From contig NZ_JAJVCN010000005.1 of the NCBI RefSeq assembly GCF_021390435.2, positions 449,501 through 513,500 of the forward strand: DNA of 64,000 nucleotides, in the 5' to 3' direction. This DNA comes from Kibdelosporangium philippinense (lineage in GTDB: Bacteria > Actinomycetota > Actinomycetes > Mycobacteriales > Pseudonocardiaceae). Shown one piece after another: positions 37,157 to 46,642 of this stretch. The position numbers and the translations under genes were made by a program. How positions within the stretch are numbered: the stretch's first letter is position 1; each line of letters begins with the position of its first letter. The notes below the pieces were generated by a model. The model made no database searches. It was not told the DNA's origin and worked only from the letters and a program-made list of their open reading frames with translations.

Positions 37157-37996
37157 ATGACGAGTAAGAAGGCGGAAGCCGCCGGGGAGAGCAAGGCGGC
37201 GCGTAAAAAAGCCCGCTCCTCCAAGCGGCGCCGGCGGATCTCCGGCCTGCTTGCCCTGGCTTTCGCGTTGATCGGCGTCGGCGGCCTGTACGCGGGGCTC
37301 GCCCCTGAGCCGCAGACAGCGATCGCCGCGCAGGATCCGGCGCTGGTCCGCAAGGGCGAGCAGATCTACAACAACACCTGCATCAGCTGCCACGGTGATG
37401 GCGGCCAGGGCGTGAAGGACCGCGGCCCGAGCCTGATCGGCATCGGTGAGGCCGCGGTGTACTTCCAGACCTCGACCGGCCGGATGCCGATGGCCGCGCA
37501 GACCGCGCAGGCCGAGCGCAAGCCACCGAAGCTGTCGCCCGAGGAGATCGACGCGGTCATCGCGTACATCGAGTCGAAGGGCGCTGGCGGCCCGAAGCTG
37601 CCGGAGGAGCACGGCCAGCAGCTGCGTGGGGACAACCCGGCGCGCGGTGGCGAGCTGTTCCGGATGAACTGCGCCTCTTGCCACAACTTCACCGGCCGTG
37701 GTGGTGCCTTGTCGTCCGGCAAGTTCGCGCCCGAACTCGACCCGGCGACCGAGGAGCAGCTGTACGCGGCGATGCTGTCCGGTCCGCAGAACATGCCGAA
37801 GTTCTCCGACCGCCAGCTCTCGCCGGAGGAGAAGAAGGACATCATCGCGTACGTCAAGTCGGTGACCGACGGGAACAACAACCCAGGTGGCGCGCCACTG
37901 GGTGGGCTCGGACCACAGTCTGAGGGCCTGATCGCGTTCATCGTGGGGATGGCTGCGCTGATTGGCATCACGTTGTGGATCGGAGCCAAGTCGTGA
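37157..37996 (+). CDS. qcrC: Cytochrome bc1 complex diheme cytochrome c (QcrC)
   Basis: QcrC is the diheme cytochrome cc that replaces soluble cytochrome c and links the bc1 and aa3 complexes directly. The 279-residue product has a basic N-terminus, a membrane anchor (about 30-48), two c-heme sites CISCHGDG and CASCHNFTG about 100 residues apart with distal Met candidates in GRMPM and NMPKF, and a C-terminal helix. The ATG at 37157 (MTSKKAE) is preferred over a TTG at 37145. Its stop overlaps the qcrA GTG start. Confidence 0.95.
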   Translation: MTSKKAEAAGESKAARKKARSSKRRRRISGLLALAFALIGVGGLYAGLAPEPQTAIAAQDPALVRKGEQIYNNTCISCHGDGGQGVKDRGPSLIGIGEAAVYFQTSTGRMPMAAQTAQAERKPPKLSPEEIDAVIAYIESKGAGGPKLPEEHGQQLRGDNPARGGELFRMNCASCHNFTGRGGALSSGKFAPELDPATEEQLYAAMLSGPQNMPKFSDRQLSPEEKKDIIAYVKSVTDGNNNPGGAPLGGLGPQSEGLIAFIVGMAALIGITLWIGAKS

Positions 37997-39183
37997 GCGA
38001 GCAGAACAAAGAAGGCCTGCCGACCGAGGCCGAGCTCGCCGATATGGACCGTGACCAGCTGCTGAAGCTGGGCGGCAAGCTCGACGACGTCGAACTGGTC
38101 GAGTACACCGACCCGTGGCCGGTCAAGGGCACCAAGGCGGAGAAGCGCGCCGAGCGCGCCGTCGCCGCCTGGTTCACCCTCGCCGGGATCGCCGGTCTCG
38201 CGTTCATCGGCGTGTTCCTGTGGTGGCCGTGGCACTACGCACCGGCCAACACCGACGGTCACCTGCTGTACCTGCTGTACACGCCGTTGCTCGGCCTGAC
38301 CCTCGGTCTGTCGATCCTCGGCGTGGGTGTCGGCGTGGTCATGTACGCCAAGAAGTTCCTGCCCCACGAGGTCGCGGTGCAGCAGCGGCACGAGGGTCGC
38401 TCGACCGAGCTCGATCGGCAGACCTTCGTGGCGCACCTTGCCGACGCCGGTGACCGCAGCACGATCGCCCGCCGCTCGATCATCAAGCGTTCGGCGCTGT
38501 TCGGCGCGGGTGCGTTCGGACTGGCCACGGCCGCGTTGCCGCTGGGCAGCCTGATCCACAACCCGCACAAGGACTCGACCAACGAGAACGGCCTGTGGCA
38601 CACCGGCTGGCTGGCGCCCGACGGCGAGCGCGTGTTCCTGCGCCGCGACACCGGTGACGCGCACGCACTCGAGCTGGTCAAGCCGGAGGACCTGGACGCG
38701 GGCGCGATGGAGACGGTGTTCCCGTTCCACGCCCCGAAGAACGCGTCCGGCGGTGTGGACTACGCCAAGCTGGAAGGCATGCTGGCCGGTACCGAGCGGG
38801 TCGACGAGCACGAGCTGGTCGAGGCACTGCGCCGCTCGGACAACCCGGTGATGCTCATCCGCCTGCGTCCCGAGGACGCCAAGCGGGTGGTCAAGCACCA
38901 GGGCCAGGAAGACTTCAACTTCGGCGACTACTACGCGTACACGAAGATCTGCAGCCACCTCGGCTGCCCGACTTCGCTGTACGAGCAGCGGACCAACCGG
39001 ATCCTGTGCCCCTGCCACCAGTCGCAGTTCGACGCGTTGCAGTACGCCAAGCCGATCTTCGGGCCGGCCACGCGCAAGCTGGCGCAGCTGCCCATCGAGG
39101 TTGACGCGGAAACGGGTTACCTTTATGCCCGACACGACTTCAACGAGGCTGTCGGACCGGCCTTCTGGGAGCGTAAGTCATGA
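37993..39183 (+). CDS. qcrA: Cytochrome bc1 complex Rieske iron-sulfur subunit (QcrA)
   Basis: This 396-residue Rieske protein takes the first electron from quinol. It has three membrane helices (about 58-80, 93-117, 160-185), as in other actinobacteria, the last preceded by the twin-arginine-like segment [13 protein letters not shown]. The C-terminal [2Fe-2S] domain has CSHLGCP and CPCHQSQFD, which supply the two Cys and two His ligands and the disulfide. The GTG overlaps the qcrC stop, and its own stop overlaps the qcrB ATG, so the operon is fully coupled. Confidence 0.95.
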   Translation: MSEQNKEGLPTEAELADMDRDQLLKLGGKLDDVELVEYTDPWPVKGTKAEKRAERAVAAWFTLAGIAGLAFIGVFLWWPWHYAPANTDGHLLYLLYTPLLGLTLGLSILGVGVGVVMYAKKFLPHEVAVQQRHEGRSTELDRQTFVAHLADAGDRSTIARRSIIKRSALFGAGAFGLATAALPLGSLIHNPHKDSTNENGLWHTGWLAPDGERVFLRRDTGDAHALELVKPEDLDAGAMETVFPFHAPKNASGGVDYAKLEGMLAGTERVDEHELVEALRRSDNPVMLIRLRPEDAKRVVKHQGQEDFNFGDYYAYTKICSHLGCPTSLYEQRTNRILCPCHQSQFDALQYAKPIFGPATRKLAQLPIEVDAETGYLYARHDFNEAVGPAFWERKS

Positions 39184-40835
39184 GCGGTCTCACCACGCCA
39201 ACCAAACAGGCCAACCCGGCGGCCAAGATCGCCGCCGCGGCTGGCAACTGGGCCGATGACCGGCTGCACGCGGCCGGTGGCCTGCGCAAGCAGCTGAACA
39301 AGGTCTTCCCGACGCACTGGTCGTTCCTGCTCGGTGAAGTGGCGCTGTACAGCTTCATCGTGCTGCTGCTCTCGGGTACGTACCTCGCGCTGTTCTTCGA
39401 CCCGTCGATGCAGCACGTCGAGTACCAGGGCGCGTTCACCAACCTGCGTGGTCTTGGCATGTCGCGGGCCTACGAGACGGCGCTGAACCTGTCGTTCGAG
39501 GTGCGGGGCGGTCTGTTCGTCCGCCAGGTGCACCACTGGGCGGCGCTGCTGTTCATGGCCGCGATCGTGCTGCACATGTTCCGCGTGTTCTTCACCGGCG
39601 CGTTCCGTCGCCCGCGTGAGACGAACTGGGTCATCGGCATCCTGCTGTTCATGCTCGGCGCCATCGAGGGCTTCGCGGGCTACTCGCTGCCGGACGACCT
39701 GCTCTCCGGTGCGGGCCTGCGGATCATGTCGGGACTCATTCTCTCGCTGCCGGTGATCGGCACCTGGGTGAACTGGCTGCTGTTCCGGGGTGAGTTCCCC
39801 GGTGAAGAAGTCATCCCGATGCTCTACACCGCGCACATCCTGCTGGTGCCCGCGATCCTGCTCGGCCTTGTCGCCGTGCACGTCGGCCTGGTCTGGTACC
39901 AGAAGCACACGCAGTTCCCCGGTGTCATGCGGACCGAGAAGAACGTCATCGGTGTCCGGATCATGCCGTACTTCTCGCTGAAGGGCGGCGGCTTCTTCGC
40001 CATCGTCGTCGGTGTGATCGCGCTGCTCGGTGGCCTTTTCCAGATCAACCCGATCTGGAACTTCGGCCCGTTCAACCCGGCGCACATCTCCGCGGGAACC
40101 GTGCCCGACTGGTACATGGGCTGGACGGACGGTCTGATCCGGTTGTGGCCCGCGTGGGAGATCTACCTCGGGGACTACATGATCCCGGCGGCGTTCTTCC
40201 CGTTCATGCTCGGTCTGCCGTTGCTGACCGGTATCGCGGCGGTGTACCCGTGGATCGAGCGGAAGTTCACAAAGGACTACGCGCACCACAACCTGTTGCA
40301 GCGTCCGCGTGACGTGCCGGTCCGCACCTCGCTGGGTGCCATGGCCATCACGTACTTCATGGTCGCGCTGCTGTCGGCCGCGAACGACGTGCTTGCGGAG
40401 AAGTTCGACATCTCGCTGAACGCGACGACCTGGATGGGCCGGATCGGCCTGCTGGTCCTGCCGCCGCTGGCGTACTTCATCACCTACCGGATCTGCCTCG
40501 GCCTGCAGCACGCCGACCGTGAGGTCCTGGCGCACGGTGTGGAGACCGGCATCATCAAGCGGCTGCCGCACGGTGAGTTCATCGAGCTGCACCAGCCGCT
40601 CGGCCCGGTCGACGACCACGGCCACCCGATCCCGCTCGCCTACCAAGGCGCGGCGGTGCCGAAGAAGATGAACAAGCTCGGCTCCGCCGGACGTCCGGTC
40701 AAGGGAACACTGCTCAGTCCGGACCCGGTCGAAGAGACCAGGGCGCTGGAGTCGGCCCGTGCCGCACAGCACAACGGGCACGGCAACGGTCACGGCAACG
40801 GTCACGCCCCAGGTGGCGGCGGCCCCGCCGAGTGA
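39180..40835 (+). CDS. qcrB: Cytochrome bc1 complex cytochrome b subunit, copy 1 (operon copy)
   Basis: QcrB holds the low- and high-potential b hemes and the quinol sites. This 551-residue copy has the heme-ligand His pairs in [10 protein letters not shown] with VLHMFR and in TAHILLV with AVHVGLVWY, and the Qo-site motif PDWY followed by MGWTDGL. The C-terminal extension beyond the last helix is long and ends in a His/Gly/Asn-rich tail ([13 protein letters not shown]) that copies 2 and 3 lack. It is coupled to qcrA and uses mainly CTG for leucine, as expected of a highly expressed gene. A strong terminator 11 bases after the stop separates it from copy 2. Confidence 0.96.
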   Translation: MSGLTTPTKQANPAAKIAAAAGNWADDRLHAAGGLRKQLNKVFPTHWSFLLGEVALYSFIVLLLSGTYLALFFDPSMQHVEYQGAFTNLRGLGMSRAYETALNLSFEVRGGLFVRQVHHWAALLFMAAIVLHMFRVFFTGAFRRPRETNWVIGILLFMLGAIEGFAGYSLPDDLLSGAGLRIMSGLILSLPVIGTWVNWLLFRGEFPGEEVIPMLYTAHILLVPAILLGLVAVHVGLVWYQKHTQFPGVMRTEKNVIGVRIMPYFSLKGGGFFAIVVGVIALLGGLFQINPIWNFGPFNPAHISAGTVPDWYMGWTDGLIRLWPAWEIYLGDYMIPAAFFPFMLGLPLLTGIAAVYPWIERKFTKDYAHHNLLQRPRDVPVRTSLGAMAITYFMVALLSAANDVLAEKFDISLNATTWMGRIGLLVLPPLAYFITYRICLGLQHADREVLAHGVETGIIKRLPHGEFIELHQPLGPVDDHGHPIPLAYQGAAVPKKMNKLGSAGRPVKGTLLSPDPVEETRALESARAAQHNGHGNGHGNGHAPGGGGPAE

Positions 40836-40846
40836 CCTGAGATCCC

Positions 40847-40882
40847 AAAGAACCCCCTCCCGATGCCGGGAGGGGGTTCTTT
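40847..40882 (+). terminator. Strong intrinsic terminator after qcrB copy 1
   Basis: AAAGAACCCCCTCCC (40847-40861) pairs exactly with 40868-40882, which ends in TTCTTT, around the loop GATGCC. It closes the ctaE-qcrCAB operon, so copy 2 needs its own promoter. Confidence 0.92.
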
Positions 40883-40892
40883 GCTGCTCACC

Positions 40893-40940
40893 CCTCGTGA
40901 GTGGTTATGCGTGTTCTAACCCTGCTAACCACTCACGAGG
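40893..40940. repeat. GTGAGTGGTTAT palindrome, copy 4
   Basis: CCTCGTGAGTGGTTA and its mirror TAACCACTCACGAGG flank an imperfect centre (TGCGTGTTCTAACCCTGC). It lies between the qcrB copy 1 terminator and the promoter region of copy 2, and shares the TTCTAAC centre with the element after copy 2. Confidence 0.8.
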
Positions 40941-40981
40941 TCTGACCAGGGGTGATTCCCGGGAGAAGTCCTGTCTTAATC

Positions 40982-41025
40982 GGGACCTACGTCCCTGTGG
41001 CCCAGGTATTCGCGGTGAACAGAAT
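40982..41025 (+). promoter_or_regulatory. Candidate DosR/DevR-type box and -10 element for qcrB copy 2
   Basis: GGGACCTACGTCCC (40982-40995) is a dyad with one central mismatch and has the GGGAC-N4-GTCCC layout of DosR/DevR sites. CAGAAT at 41020-41025 is a -10-like hexamer. Counting its first base as -12, the box is centred near -43, where DosR boxes usually sit. The same arrangement occurs before copy 3. Assignment to DosR is inferred from the known motif. Confidence 0.65.
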
Positions 41026-41051
41026 GGAAACCGGGGACCAGGGGAGGCGCC

Positions 41052-42632
41052 GTGAGCGGACTGACCACACCGACAAAGGGAACAAACCGGGCCGCGAAAG
41101 GCGCGGCCGCGGCAGGCAACTGGGCCGACGACCGGCTGCACGCTGCCGGTGGTCTGCGACGCCAGTTGAACAAGGTGTTTCCGACGCACTGGTCGTTCCT
41201 GCTCGGTGAAGTGGCGTTGTACAGCTTCATCGTGCTCCTGCTTTCCGGGACCTACCTGGCTCTGTTCTTCGATCCGTCGATGCAGCACGTGGAGTACCAA
41301 GGGGCCTTCGCGAACCTGCGTGGCGTCGGGATGTCCCGGGCGTACGAGTCCGCGTTGAACATTTCCTTCGAGGTACGCGGCGGCTTGTTCGTCCGCCAGG
41401 TGCACCACTGGGCCGCGTTGCTGTTCATGGCTGCCCTGGTACTGCACATGTTCCGGACGTTCTTCACCGGCGCGTTCCGGCGGCCGCGTGAGGCGAACTG
41501 GGTGATCGGGATCCTGATCTTCGCGATCGGCACGGTCGAAGGCCTGACGGGGTACTCGCTGCCGGACGATCTGCTGTCCGGCGCGGGAATCCGGGTGACG
41601 TCCGGGCTGATCATGTCGATCCCGGTGATCGGCACCTGGCTGAACTGGCTGCTGTTCCGTGGCGAATTCCCTGGCGAGGAGTTCATCCCGTTCATCTACA
41701 CGGCCCACATCCTGATCATTCCCGGCATCCTGCTCGCGTTGATCGCGGTGCACGTCGGCCTGGTCTGGTACCAGAAGCACACCCAGTTCCCAGGGCACCT
41801 GCGCAAGGAGTCCAATGTGGTCGGTGTGCGGATCATGCCGTACTTCTCGTTGAAGGGCGGCGGTTTCTTCGCGATCGTGGTCGGCGTGATCGCGTTGTTG
41901 GGTGGCTTGTTCCAGATCAACCCGATCTGGAACTTCGGGCCGTTCAACACCGCGCACATTTCGGCAGGGATCGTGCCCGACTGGTACATGGCGTGGACGG
42001 ACGGATTGGTCCGGCTGTGGCCAGCGTGGGAGATCTCGTTCTGGGACTACACGATCCCGGCCGCGTTCTTCCCGTTCGTCCTCGGGCTGCCGTTGCTTGT
42101 CGGGCTGGCCGCGGTCTATCCGTGGATCGAGCGGAAGTTCACCAAGGATTACGCGCACCACAACCTGTTGCAGCGACCGAGGGACGTGCCGGTCCGGACT
42201 TCGTTGGGCGCCATGGCGATCACGTACTTCATGGTGATGCTGCTGTCCGCGGCGAACGACGTGTTCGCGGAGAAATTCGACATCTCCCTGAACGCGACCA
42301 CGTGGATGGGCCGGATCGGGCTGCTTGTGTTGCCGCCGTTGGCGTATTTCATCACCTACCGGATCTGTCTCGGCTTGCAGCATTCGGATCGTGAGGTGCT
42401 GGCGCACGGTGTGGAGACCGGGATCATCAAACGGTTGCCGCACGGCGAGTTCATCGAGGTGCACCAGCCGCTCAGCGACCGCCCCTTGGCCTATCAAGGC
42501 ACGGCTGTGCCGAAGAAGATGAACAAGCTCGGCTCAGCGGGACGGCCCGTGGCGGGAACATTGCTGGCCCCAGATCCCATTGAGGAGACCAAGGCCCTCG
42601 AAGCGGCCCGCGCGACCGACCGCGAACCCTGA
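41052..42632 (+). CDS. qcrB: Cytochrome bc1 complex cytochrome b subunit, copy 2
   Basis: This complete 526-residue paralogue of the operon qcrB has all four heme-ligand His ([31 protein letters not shown]) and [11 protein letters not shown]. Long stretches are identical to copy 1. Differences cluster in the N-terminus, in [20 protein letters not shown], in SFWDYTIP for LYLGDYMIP-type sequence, and in the C-terminal tail, where the His-rich end is missing. The GTG at 41052 follows GGGGAGG. No qcrA or qcrC copy accompanies it, so it would have to assemble with the operon-encoded partners. Leucine is often TTG, unlike copy 1, which suggests lower or conditional expression. Confidence 0.95.
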   Translation: MSGLTTPTKGTNRAAKGAAAAGNWADDRLHAAGGLRRQLNKVFPTHWSFLLGEVALYSFIVLLLSGTYLALFFDPSMQHVEYQGAFANLRGVGMSRAYESALNISFEVRGGLFVRQVHHWAALLFMAALVLHMFRTFFTGAFRRPREANWVIGILIFAIGTVEGLTGYSLPDDLLSGAGIRVTSGLIMSIPVIGTWLNWLLFRGEFPGEEFIPFIYTAHILIIPGILLALIAVHVGLVWYQKHTQFPGHLRKESNVVGVRIMPYFSLKGGGFFAIVVGVIALLGGLFQINPIWNFGPFNTAHISAGIVPDWYMAWTDGLVRLWPAWEISFWDYTIPAAFFPFVLGLPLLVGLAAVYPWIERKFTKDYAHHNLLQRPRDVPVRTSLGAMAITYFMVMLLSAANDVFAEKFDISLNATTWMGRIGLLVLPPLAYFITYRICLGLQHSDREVLAHGVETGIIKRLPHGEFIEVHQPLSDRPLAYQGTAVPKKMNKLGSAGRPVAGTLLAPDPIEETKALEAARATDREP

Positions 42633-42650
42633 CAATCCCCTGGTCCACCC

Positions 42651-42694
42651 TCGTGAGTGGTTATGCGTGTTCTAACACTGATAACCACTCACGA
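42651..42694. repeat. GTGAGTGGTTAT palindrome, copy 5
   Basis: TCGTGAGTGGTTAT and ATAACCACTCACGA enclose GCGTGTTCTAACACTG. It begins 18 bases after the stop of qcrB copy 2 and probably ends that transcript. Confidence 0.8.
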
Positions 42695-42782
42695 CAGAAC
42701 CTGGGCACGCCATTGGCCCGCGATCGCTTCCGATGTTCCCGCCTCAGGGCTGGACCACCACGCATTTCCCCAGGTCAGGTGT

Positions 42783-42825
42783 GGGACCTAGGTCCCTAGG
42801 TGCCGGTGTCCACCGTGGACAGAAT
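42783..42825 (+). promoter_or_regulatory. Candidate DosR/DevR-type box and -10 element for qcrB copy 3
   Basis: GGGACCTAGGTCCC (42783-42796) is a perfect 14-bp palindrome of GGGAC-N4-GTCCC form. CAGAAT follows at 42820-42825, 23 bases on, placing the box centre near -42.5. The predicted start of transcription is then at or next to the GTG at 42833, so the mRNA may be leaderless. The bases around the hexamer (GTGGACAGAATCGG) resemble those before copy 2 (GTGAACAGAATGG). Confidence 0.7.
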
Positions 42826-42832
42826 CGGGCCT

Positions 42833-44377
42833 GTGGGTGGAGTGACGACGCCAGCGAAGCCACAGAGCCGACTGGCGAAAATGGGCAACTGGGCGGACGA
42901 CCGGTTGCACGGCGCGAGTTGGCTGCGGCTGCAGATGAACAAGGTCTTCCCGACGCACTGGTCGTTCCTGCTCGGTGAAGTGGCGTTGTACAGCTTCATC
43001 GTGCTGCTGTTGTCCGGAACCTATCTGGCGTTGTTCTTCGATCCGTCGATGCAGCACGTGGAGTACCAGGGTGCGTTCACGAACCTGCGTGGCGTCGGGA
43101 TGTCCCGGGCGTACGAGTCAGCGTTGAACATCTCCTTCGACGTGCGCGGCGGCTTGTTCGTCCGCCAGATTCACCACTGGGCCGCGCTGCTTTTCGTGGC
43201 ATCGACCGTGCTGCACACGTTCCGGGTTTTCTTCACCGGTGGGTTCCGGCGGCCGCGTGAGGCGAACTGGGTGATCGGCATGGTCATCCTCATGCTCGCC
43301 GTGATCGAAGGCCTCACCGGCTACTCCCTGCCCGACGACCTGCTCTCCGGCGCGGGCATCAGGGTCACGTCCGGGCTGATCTTGTCCATTCCGGTCATCG
43401 GGACCTGGGTGAACGCCTTGCTGTTCCGTGGCGAATTCCCTGGCGACGAGTTCATCCCGTTCATCTACTCCGCGCACATCCTGATCGTCCCCGCGCTTCT
43501 GCTCGGGCTGATCACCGTGCACCTGGCGCTTGTCTGGTACCAGAAACACACCCAGTTCCCAGGCGTGCGGCGCAAAGAGTCCAATGTGGTCGGTGTGCGG
43601 ATCATGCCGTACTTCGCGCTGAAAGCCGGGGCGTTCTTCGTGATCGTGGTCGCGGTGTGCGCGTTGCTCGGTGGCCTGTTCCAGATCAACCCGATCTGGA
43701 ACTTCGGGCCGTTCAACACCGCGCACATCTCCGCGGGCATCGCGCCGGACTGGTACATGGCGTGGACGGACGGCCTGGTGCGGCTGTGGCCCGCGTGGGA
43801 GATCTACCTCGGTGACTACATGATCCCGGCGGCGTTCTGGCCGTTCATTCTCGGCCTGCCGCTGCTCACCGGCGTCGCTTCGTTCTGGCCGTGGATCGAG
43901 CGAAGGTTCACCAAAGACGACGCGCACCACAACCTGTTGCAGCGTCCACGGGACGTGCCGGTCCGCACTTCGCTTGGCATGATGGCGATCACGTACTTCA
44001 TGGTGATGCTGTTGGCCGGGGCGAACGATGTCATCGCGGTCAAGTTCCACATCTCGTTGAACGCCACGATGTGGATGGGCCGGATCGGCCTGCTTGTGTT
44101 GCCGCCCTTGGTGTACTTCATCACCTACCGGATCTGCCTTGGTTTGCAGCACTCCGACCGTGACGTCCTGGAACACGGTATCGAGACCGGCATCATCAAA
44201 CGGTTGCCGCACGGCGAGTTCATCGAGGTGCACCAGCCGCTCAGCGACCGTCCGCTGACGTATCAAGGCGCGGCCGTGCCGAAGAAAATGAACAAACTCG
44301 GCGCGGCGGGCCGGCCGGTGAAAGGCGCCTTGCTCACCCCGGACCCTCCCGAGGAAATCAAGGCGCCCAACAACTAG
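42833..44377 (+). CDS. qcrB: Cytochrome bc1 complex cytochrome b subunit, copy 3
   Basis: This 514-residue paralogue keeps the four heme-ligand His ([31 protein letters not shown]) and [11 protein letters not shown], so it is probably functional. It shares with copy 2 many changes from copy 1 ([27 protein letters not shown]) and has its own, such as [25 protein letters not shown] and [12 protein letters not shown]. The GTG at 42833 (MGGVTTPAK) aligns with the starts of copies 1 and 2; a GTG at 42800 would run through the promoter. Its stop overlaps the end of the Lrp-type gene by 4 bases. It most likely arose from copy 2. Confidence 0.94.
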   Translation: MGGVTTPAKPQSRLAKMGNWADDRLHGASWLRLQMNKVFPTHWSFLLGEVALYSFIVLLLSGTYLALFFDPSMQHVEYQGAFTNLRGVGMSRAYESALNISFDVRGGLFVRQIHHWAALLFVASTVLHTFRVFFTGGFRRPREANWVIGMVILMLAVIEGLTGYSLPDDLLSGAGIRVTSGLILSIPVIGTWVNALLFRGEFPGDEFIPFIYSAHILIVPALLLGLITVHLALVWYQKHTQFPGVRRKESNVVGVRIMPYFALKAGAFFVIVVAVCALLGGLFQINPIWNFGPFNTAHISAGIAPDWYMAWTDGLVRLWPAWEIYLGDYMIPAAFWPFILGLPLLTGVASFWPWIERRFTKDDAHHNLLQRPRDVPVRTSLGMMAITYFMVMLLAGANDVIAVKFHISLNATMWMGRIGLLVLPPLVYFITYRICLGLQHSDRDVLEHGIETGIIKRLPHGEFIEVHQPLSDRPLTYQGAAVPKKMNKLGAAGRPVKGALLTPDPPEEIKAPNN

Positions 44378-44661
44378 TCCGCGTCTTCTGAGCCGATCGA
44401 GAAGGCGGCTTCGGTGTCCTGGCTGGAGTAGGACCGGAACGCGATGTGCGTGTCGGTCGCGACCACACCGGGGATCTTGCTGATCCGGCCGGGAATCAGC
44501 TCTGCGAGGTCCTCGTGCTTCGGCACGCCCATGATCGCGATCAGGTCGACGTCACCGGCGCACGAGTACACCTCGGTGACGCCGGGGACGTCGGCGATTG
44601 CCTGCGCGGTCTCGGGAATGCTGTCCGCATTCACCTGGATCATCACGATCGCCTTGATCAC
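44374..44661 (-). CDS. Stand-alone Lrp/AsnC ligand-binding (RAM) domain protein
   Basis: This 95-residue protein consists only of the alpha-beta effector/oligomerisation domain of Lrp/AsnC regulators: [39 protein letters not shown] and [16 protein letters not shown]. The DNA-binding helix-turn-helix is absent, as in known stand-alone RAM proteins that bind amino acids or modulate full Lrp proteins. Small Lrp proteins next to ctaE/qcr genes are common in actinobacteria. The GTG at 44661 starts the first strand; the frame upstream to 44694 is not conserved. Confidence 0.88.
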   Translation of the reverse strand: MIKAIVMIQVNADSIPETAQAIADVPGVTEVYSCAGDVDLIAIMGVPKHEDLAELIPGRISKIPGVVATDTHIAFRSYSSQDTEAAFSIGSEDAD

Positions 44662-44699
44662 GGGTGTCCTCCCTGGATCTGCTGTGCCTGGCACAGAGA

Positions 44700-45086
44700 C
44701 TAGACCGCGACGTGACCAGTGGTGACGTCGATGTGCCCTGGCACGTCGTCGTGTTGATCACCCACGGACAACGTCCCGGTCGGCTCGACCAGCAGGACCG
44801 ACGCGCCAAGCTTGGCCGACGGCTTGTGGAACGTGCCGCGCGGAACGACGAATACCTGCCCCTGGCGCAGCGTTACGGTCCGTTCTCCGGCGTCCTCGCG
44901 CAGCCCGATTTCGATCTCACCGGCCAGGACCAGGAAGAACTCGTCGGTGTCTTCGTGCACGTGCCAGACGTGCTCGCCAGCGAACTTGGCGATCCGCACG
45001 TCGTAGTTGTTGATGTACGCGATGATCCGCGGGCTCCAAGGCGTCTCGAAGCTCTCCAGTGCGGTGGTCAGGTCGATCGGATTCAT
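44700..45086 (-). CDS. Cupin-domain protein
   Basis: This 128-residue single-cupin protein has motif 1 as HVWHVHEDTDEFFLVLAGEIEI (metal-ligand His-x-His-x4-Glu) and motif 2 as GQVFVVPRGTFHKPSA with the fourth ligand His. It could be a small isomerase, dioxygenase or sensor; nothing in the sequence decides. The ATG at 45086 (MNPIDL) or 45092 may be used. The Lrp-type gene follows on the same strand after 38 bases. Confidence 0.87.
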   Translation of the reverse strand: MNPIDLTTALESFETPWSPRIIAYINNYDVRIAKFAGEHVWHVHEDTDEFFLVLAGEIEIGLREDAGERTVTLRQGQVFVVPRGTFHKPSAKLGASVLLVEPTGTLSVGDQHDDVPGHIDVTTGHVAV

Positions 45087-45139
45087 GCCCACGATCCTGC
45101 TACCTGGTGTTTTGCCGCCGTGAGTGCTAGGAATCGCAT

Positions 45140-46102
45140 ATGCCGAAAGAATCCTCGCACCGGGTCGTGGTGATCGTCGACGAGGGCTCGAACCCGTTCG
45201 AACTCGGCGTCGCCACCGAACTGTTCGGCCTCAGGCGGCCAGAACTGGACCGGGACTGGTACACGTTCACGCTCTGCGCGGCGGACCCCAGCGTGCCGAT
45301 GCATCTTGGAATGTTCACGATGACCGGCATCGCGGGCCTTGAGGCGGTGGACGAGGCGGACACCGTGATCGTCCCGAACCGCCCAGATCCGTTGGACAAG
45401 CCCGGTCCCGCGGTCCTGTCGGCGATCTCTCGCGCGGCGGACCGTGGCGCCCGGTTGGTCAGCTTCTGCACGGGGACTTTCGCATTGGCCGCCGCGGGTG
45501 TCCTGGATGGACGCCGCGCGACCACACATTGGCAGTGGGCGGACGAATTCGTGGCACGGTACCCGTCTGTCCATCTTGAACCCGACGTGCTTTTCATCGA
45601 TGACGGCAATGTTCTGACCGCGGCAGGCAGCGCGGCCGCTTTGGACCTCGGTTTGCACCTGATCCACCGCGATCATGGGGCGGAGGTTGCCAACGCGGTG
45701 AGCCGCAGGCTCGTGTTCACCGGCCGCCGGGACGGTGGCCAGCGGCAGTTCGTCGAGCGCCCGGTTCCGGAGGTCCCGGACACGTCACTGGCGCCTGTCC
45801 TGGAATGGGCGCGCTCGCAGCTGGATCAGCCGTTGACCGTGGCTGACCTGGCGTCCCACGCGGCTACCAGCCAGGCGACCTTGCATCGCCGGTTCCGTAC
45901 CGAACTCGGCACAACACCGTTGGCATGGCTGACCAGTGAACGCATTTCGTTGGCCTGCCGGCTGATTGAGCGCGGCGAGCTGCGGTTGGAGCTGGTAGCC
46001 AGGGAAAGCGGGTTCGGCACATCCGCCAACCTGCGGATACAACTGCGGCGGCACACGGGGTTGACTCCCTCCGCGTACCGCCGCAGGTTCGGCCCGGTCT
46101 AG
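45140..46102 (+). CDS. GlxA-family transcriptional regulator (DJ-1/PfpI domain + AraC helix-turn-helix)
   Basis: The 320-residue protein has an N-terminal class-I glutamine-amidotransferase-like DJ-1/PfpI domain (about 1-190), with the nucleophile-elbow segment SFCTGTFALAAAGVLDGRRA, and a C-terminal AraC DNA-binding domain (about 215-318). The latter includes LASHAATSQATLHRRFRTELG and ESGFGTSANLRIQLRRHTGL. Such regulators often respond to small metabolites or stress. It is divergent from the cupin gene (47-base gap between coding starts), a possible target. Its stop overlaps the end of the secreted-protein gene by 4 bases. Confidence 0.92.
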   Translation: MPKESSHRVVVIVDEGSNPFELGVATELFGLRRPELDRDWYTFTLCAADPSVPMHLGMFTMTGIAGLEAVDEADTVIVPNRPDPLDKPGPAVLSAISRAADRGARLVSFCTGTFALAAAGVLDGRRATTHWQWADEFVARYPSVHLEPDVLFIDDGNVLTAAGSAAALDLGLHLIHRDHGAEVANAVSRRLVFTGRRDGGQRQFVERPVPEVPDTSLAPVLEWARSQLDQPLTVADLASHAATSQATLHRRFRTELGTTPLAWLTSERISLACRLIERGELRLELVARESGFGTSANLRIQLRRHTGLTPSAYRRRFGPV

Positions 46103-46599
46103 CGCTCGTCGTACTTCACCAGGACGCGCAGCGCCGGTGCGGTCGGCGAGCCGCAGTGGTGATCGATATCGGCGGCGAAGCGGGTCACGTTGCCGTCCGC
46201 GGTGCGCTCAAGTTCCTGGATGTCGACGGTGGCGTAGTCGTCTCCGCAGGAGAGAGCCCCGGAGCGGCCTCCGGCGATCACCCTGATACCGACACCGGTC
46301 GGGTTCTCGCCGATCGAGCGGACGTTCTCGTATCTCCCGGTCGTCAGTTGGTCGCCGGGGCTGAGCTCGACCCGCATCCACTCGAAGCCGTCGGCGCTTT
46401 CGCCGTCGAGGTTGAGCAGCCCGTCGTACTGGAAGACGTTCACGTTGTACCAGGTGTCGGGCTGGATGTACGTGGGAAACGCACCTTGTTCGGTGCTGAA
46501 GGTGAAGGCACCCACCGAGTCCTGTGCTGCGGCCGAAGCTGCCCCGAATGTCAACAAACCCCCAGCGGCCAGCGCGAAAGCGCGCGCGATGATGCGCAC
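46099..46599 (-). CDS. Secreted hypothetical protein, 166 aa
   Basis: A clear Sec signal peptide (MRIIARAFALAAGGLLTFGA, cut near ASAAAQD about residue 25) leads into a small beta-rich domain with two Cys (SCGDDYATVDIQ and DHHCGSPT) that may form a disulfide. Segments such as EWMRVELSPGDQLTTGRYE suggest a lipocalin- or immunoglobulin-like sandwich, but I do not recognise a family. It stands alone, convergent with the GlxA-type regulator. Confidence 0.75.
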   Translation of the reverse strand: MRIIARAFALAAGGLLTFGAASAAAQDSVGAFTFSTEQGAFPTYIQPDTWYNVNVFQYDGLLNLDGESADGFEWMRVELSPGDQLTTGRYENVRSIGENPTGVGIRVIAGGRSGALSCGDDYATVDIQELERTADGNVTRFAADIDHHCGSPTAPALRVLVKYDER

Positions 46600-46642
46600 T
46601 GAAACCCCCTCATATTTTGTTGGTGATCGCAGGCTATCGAGT

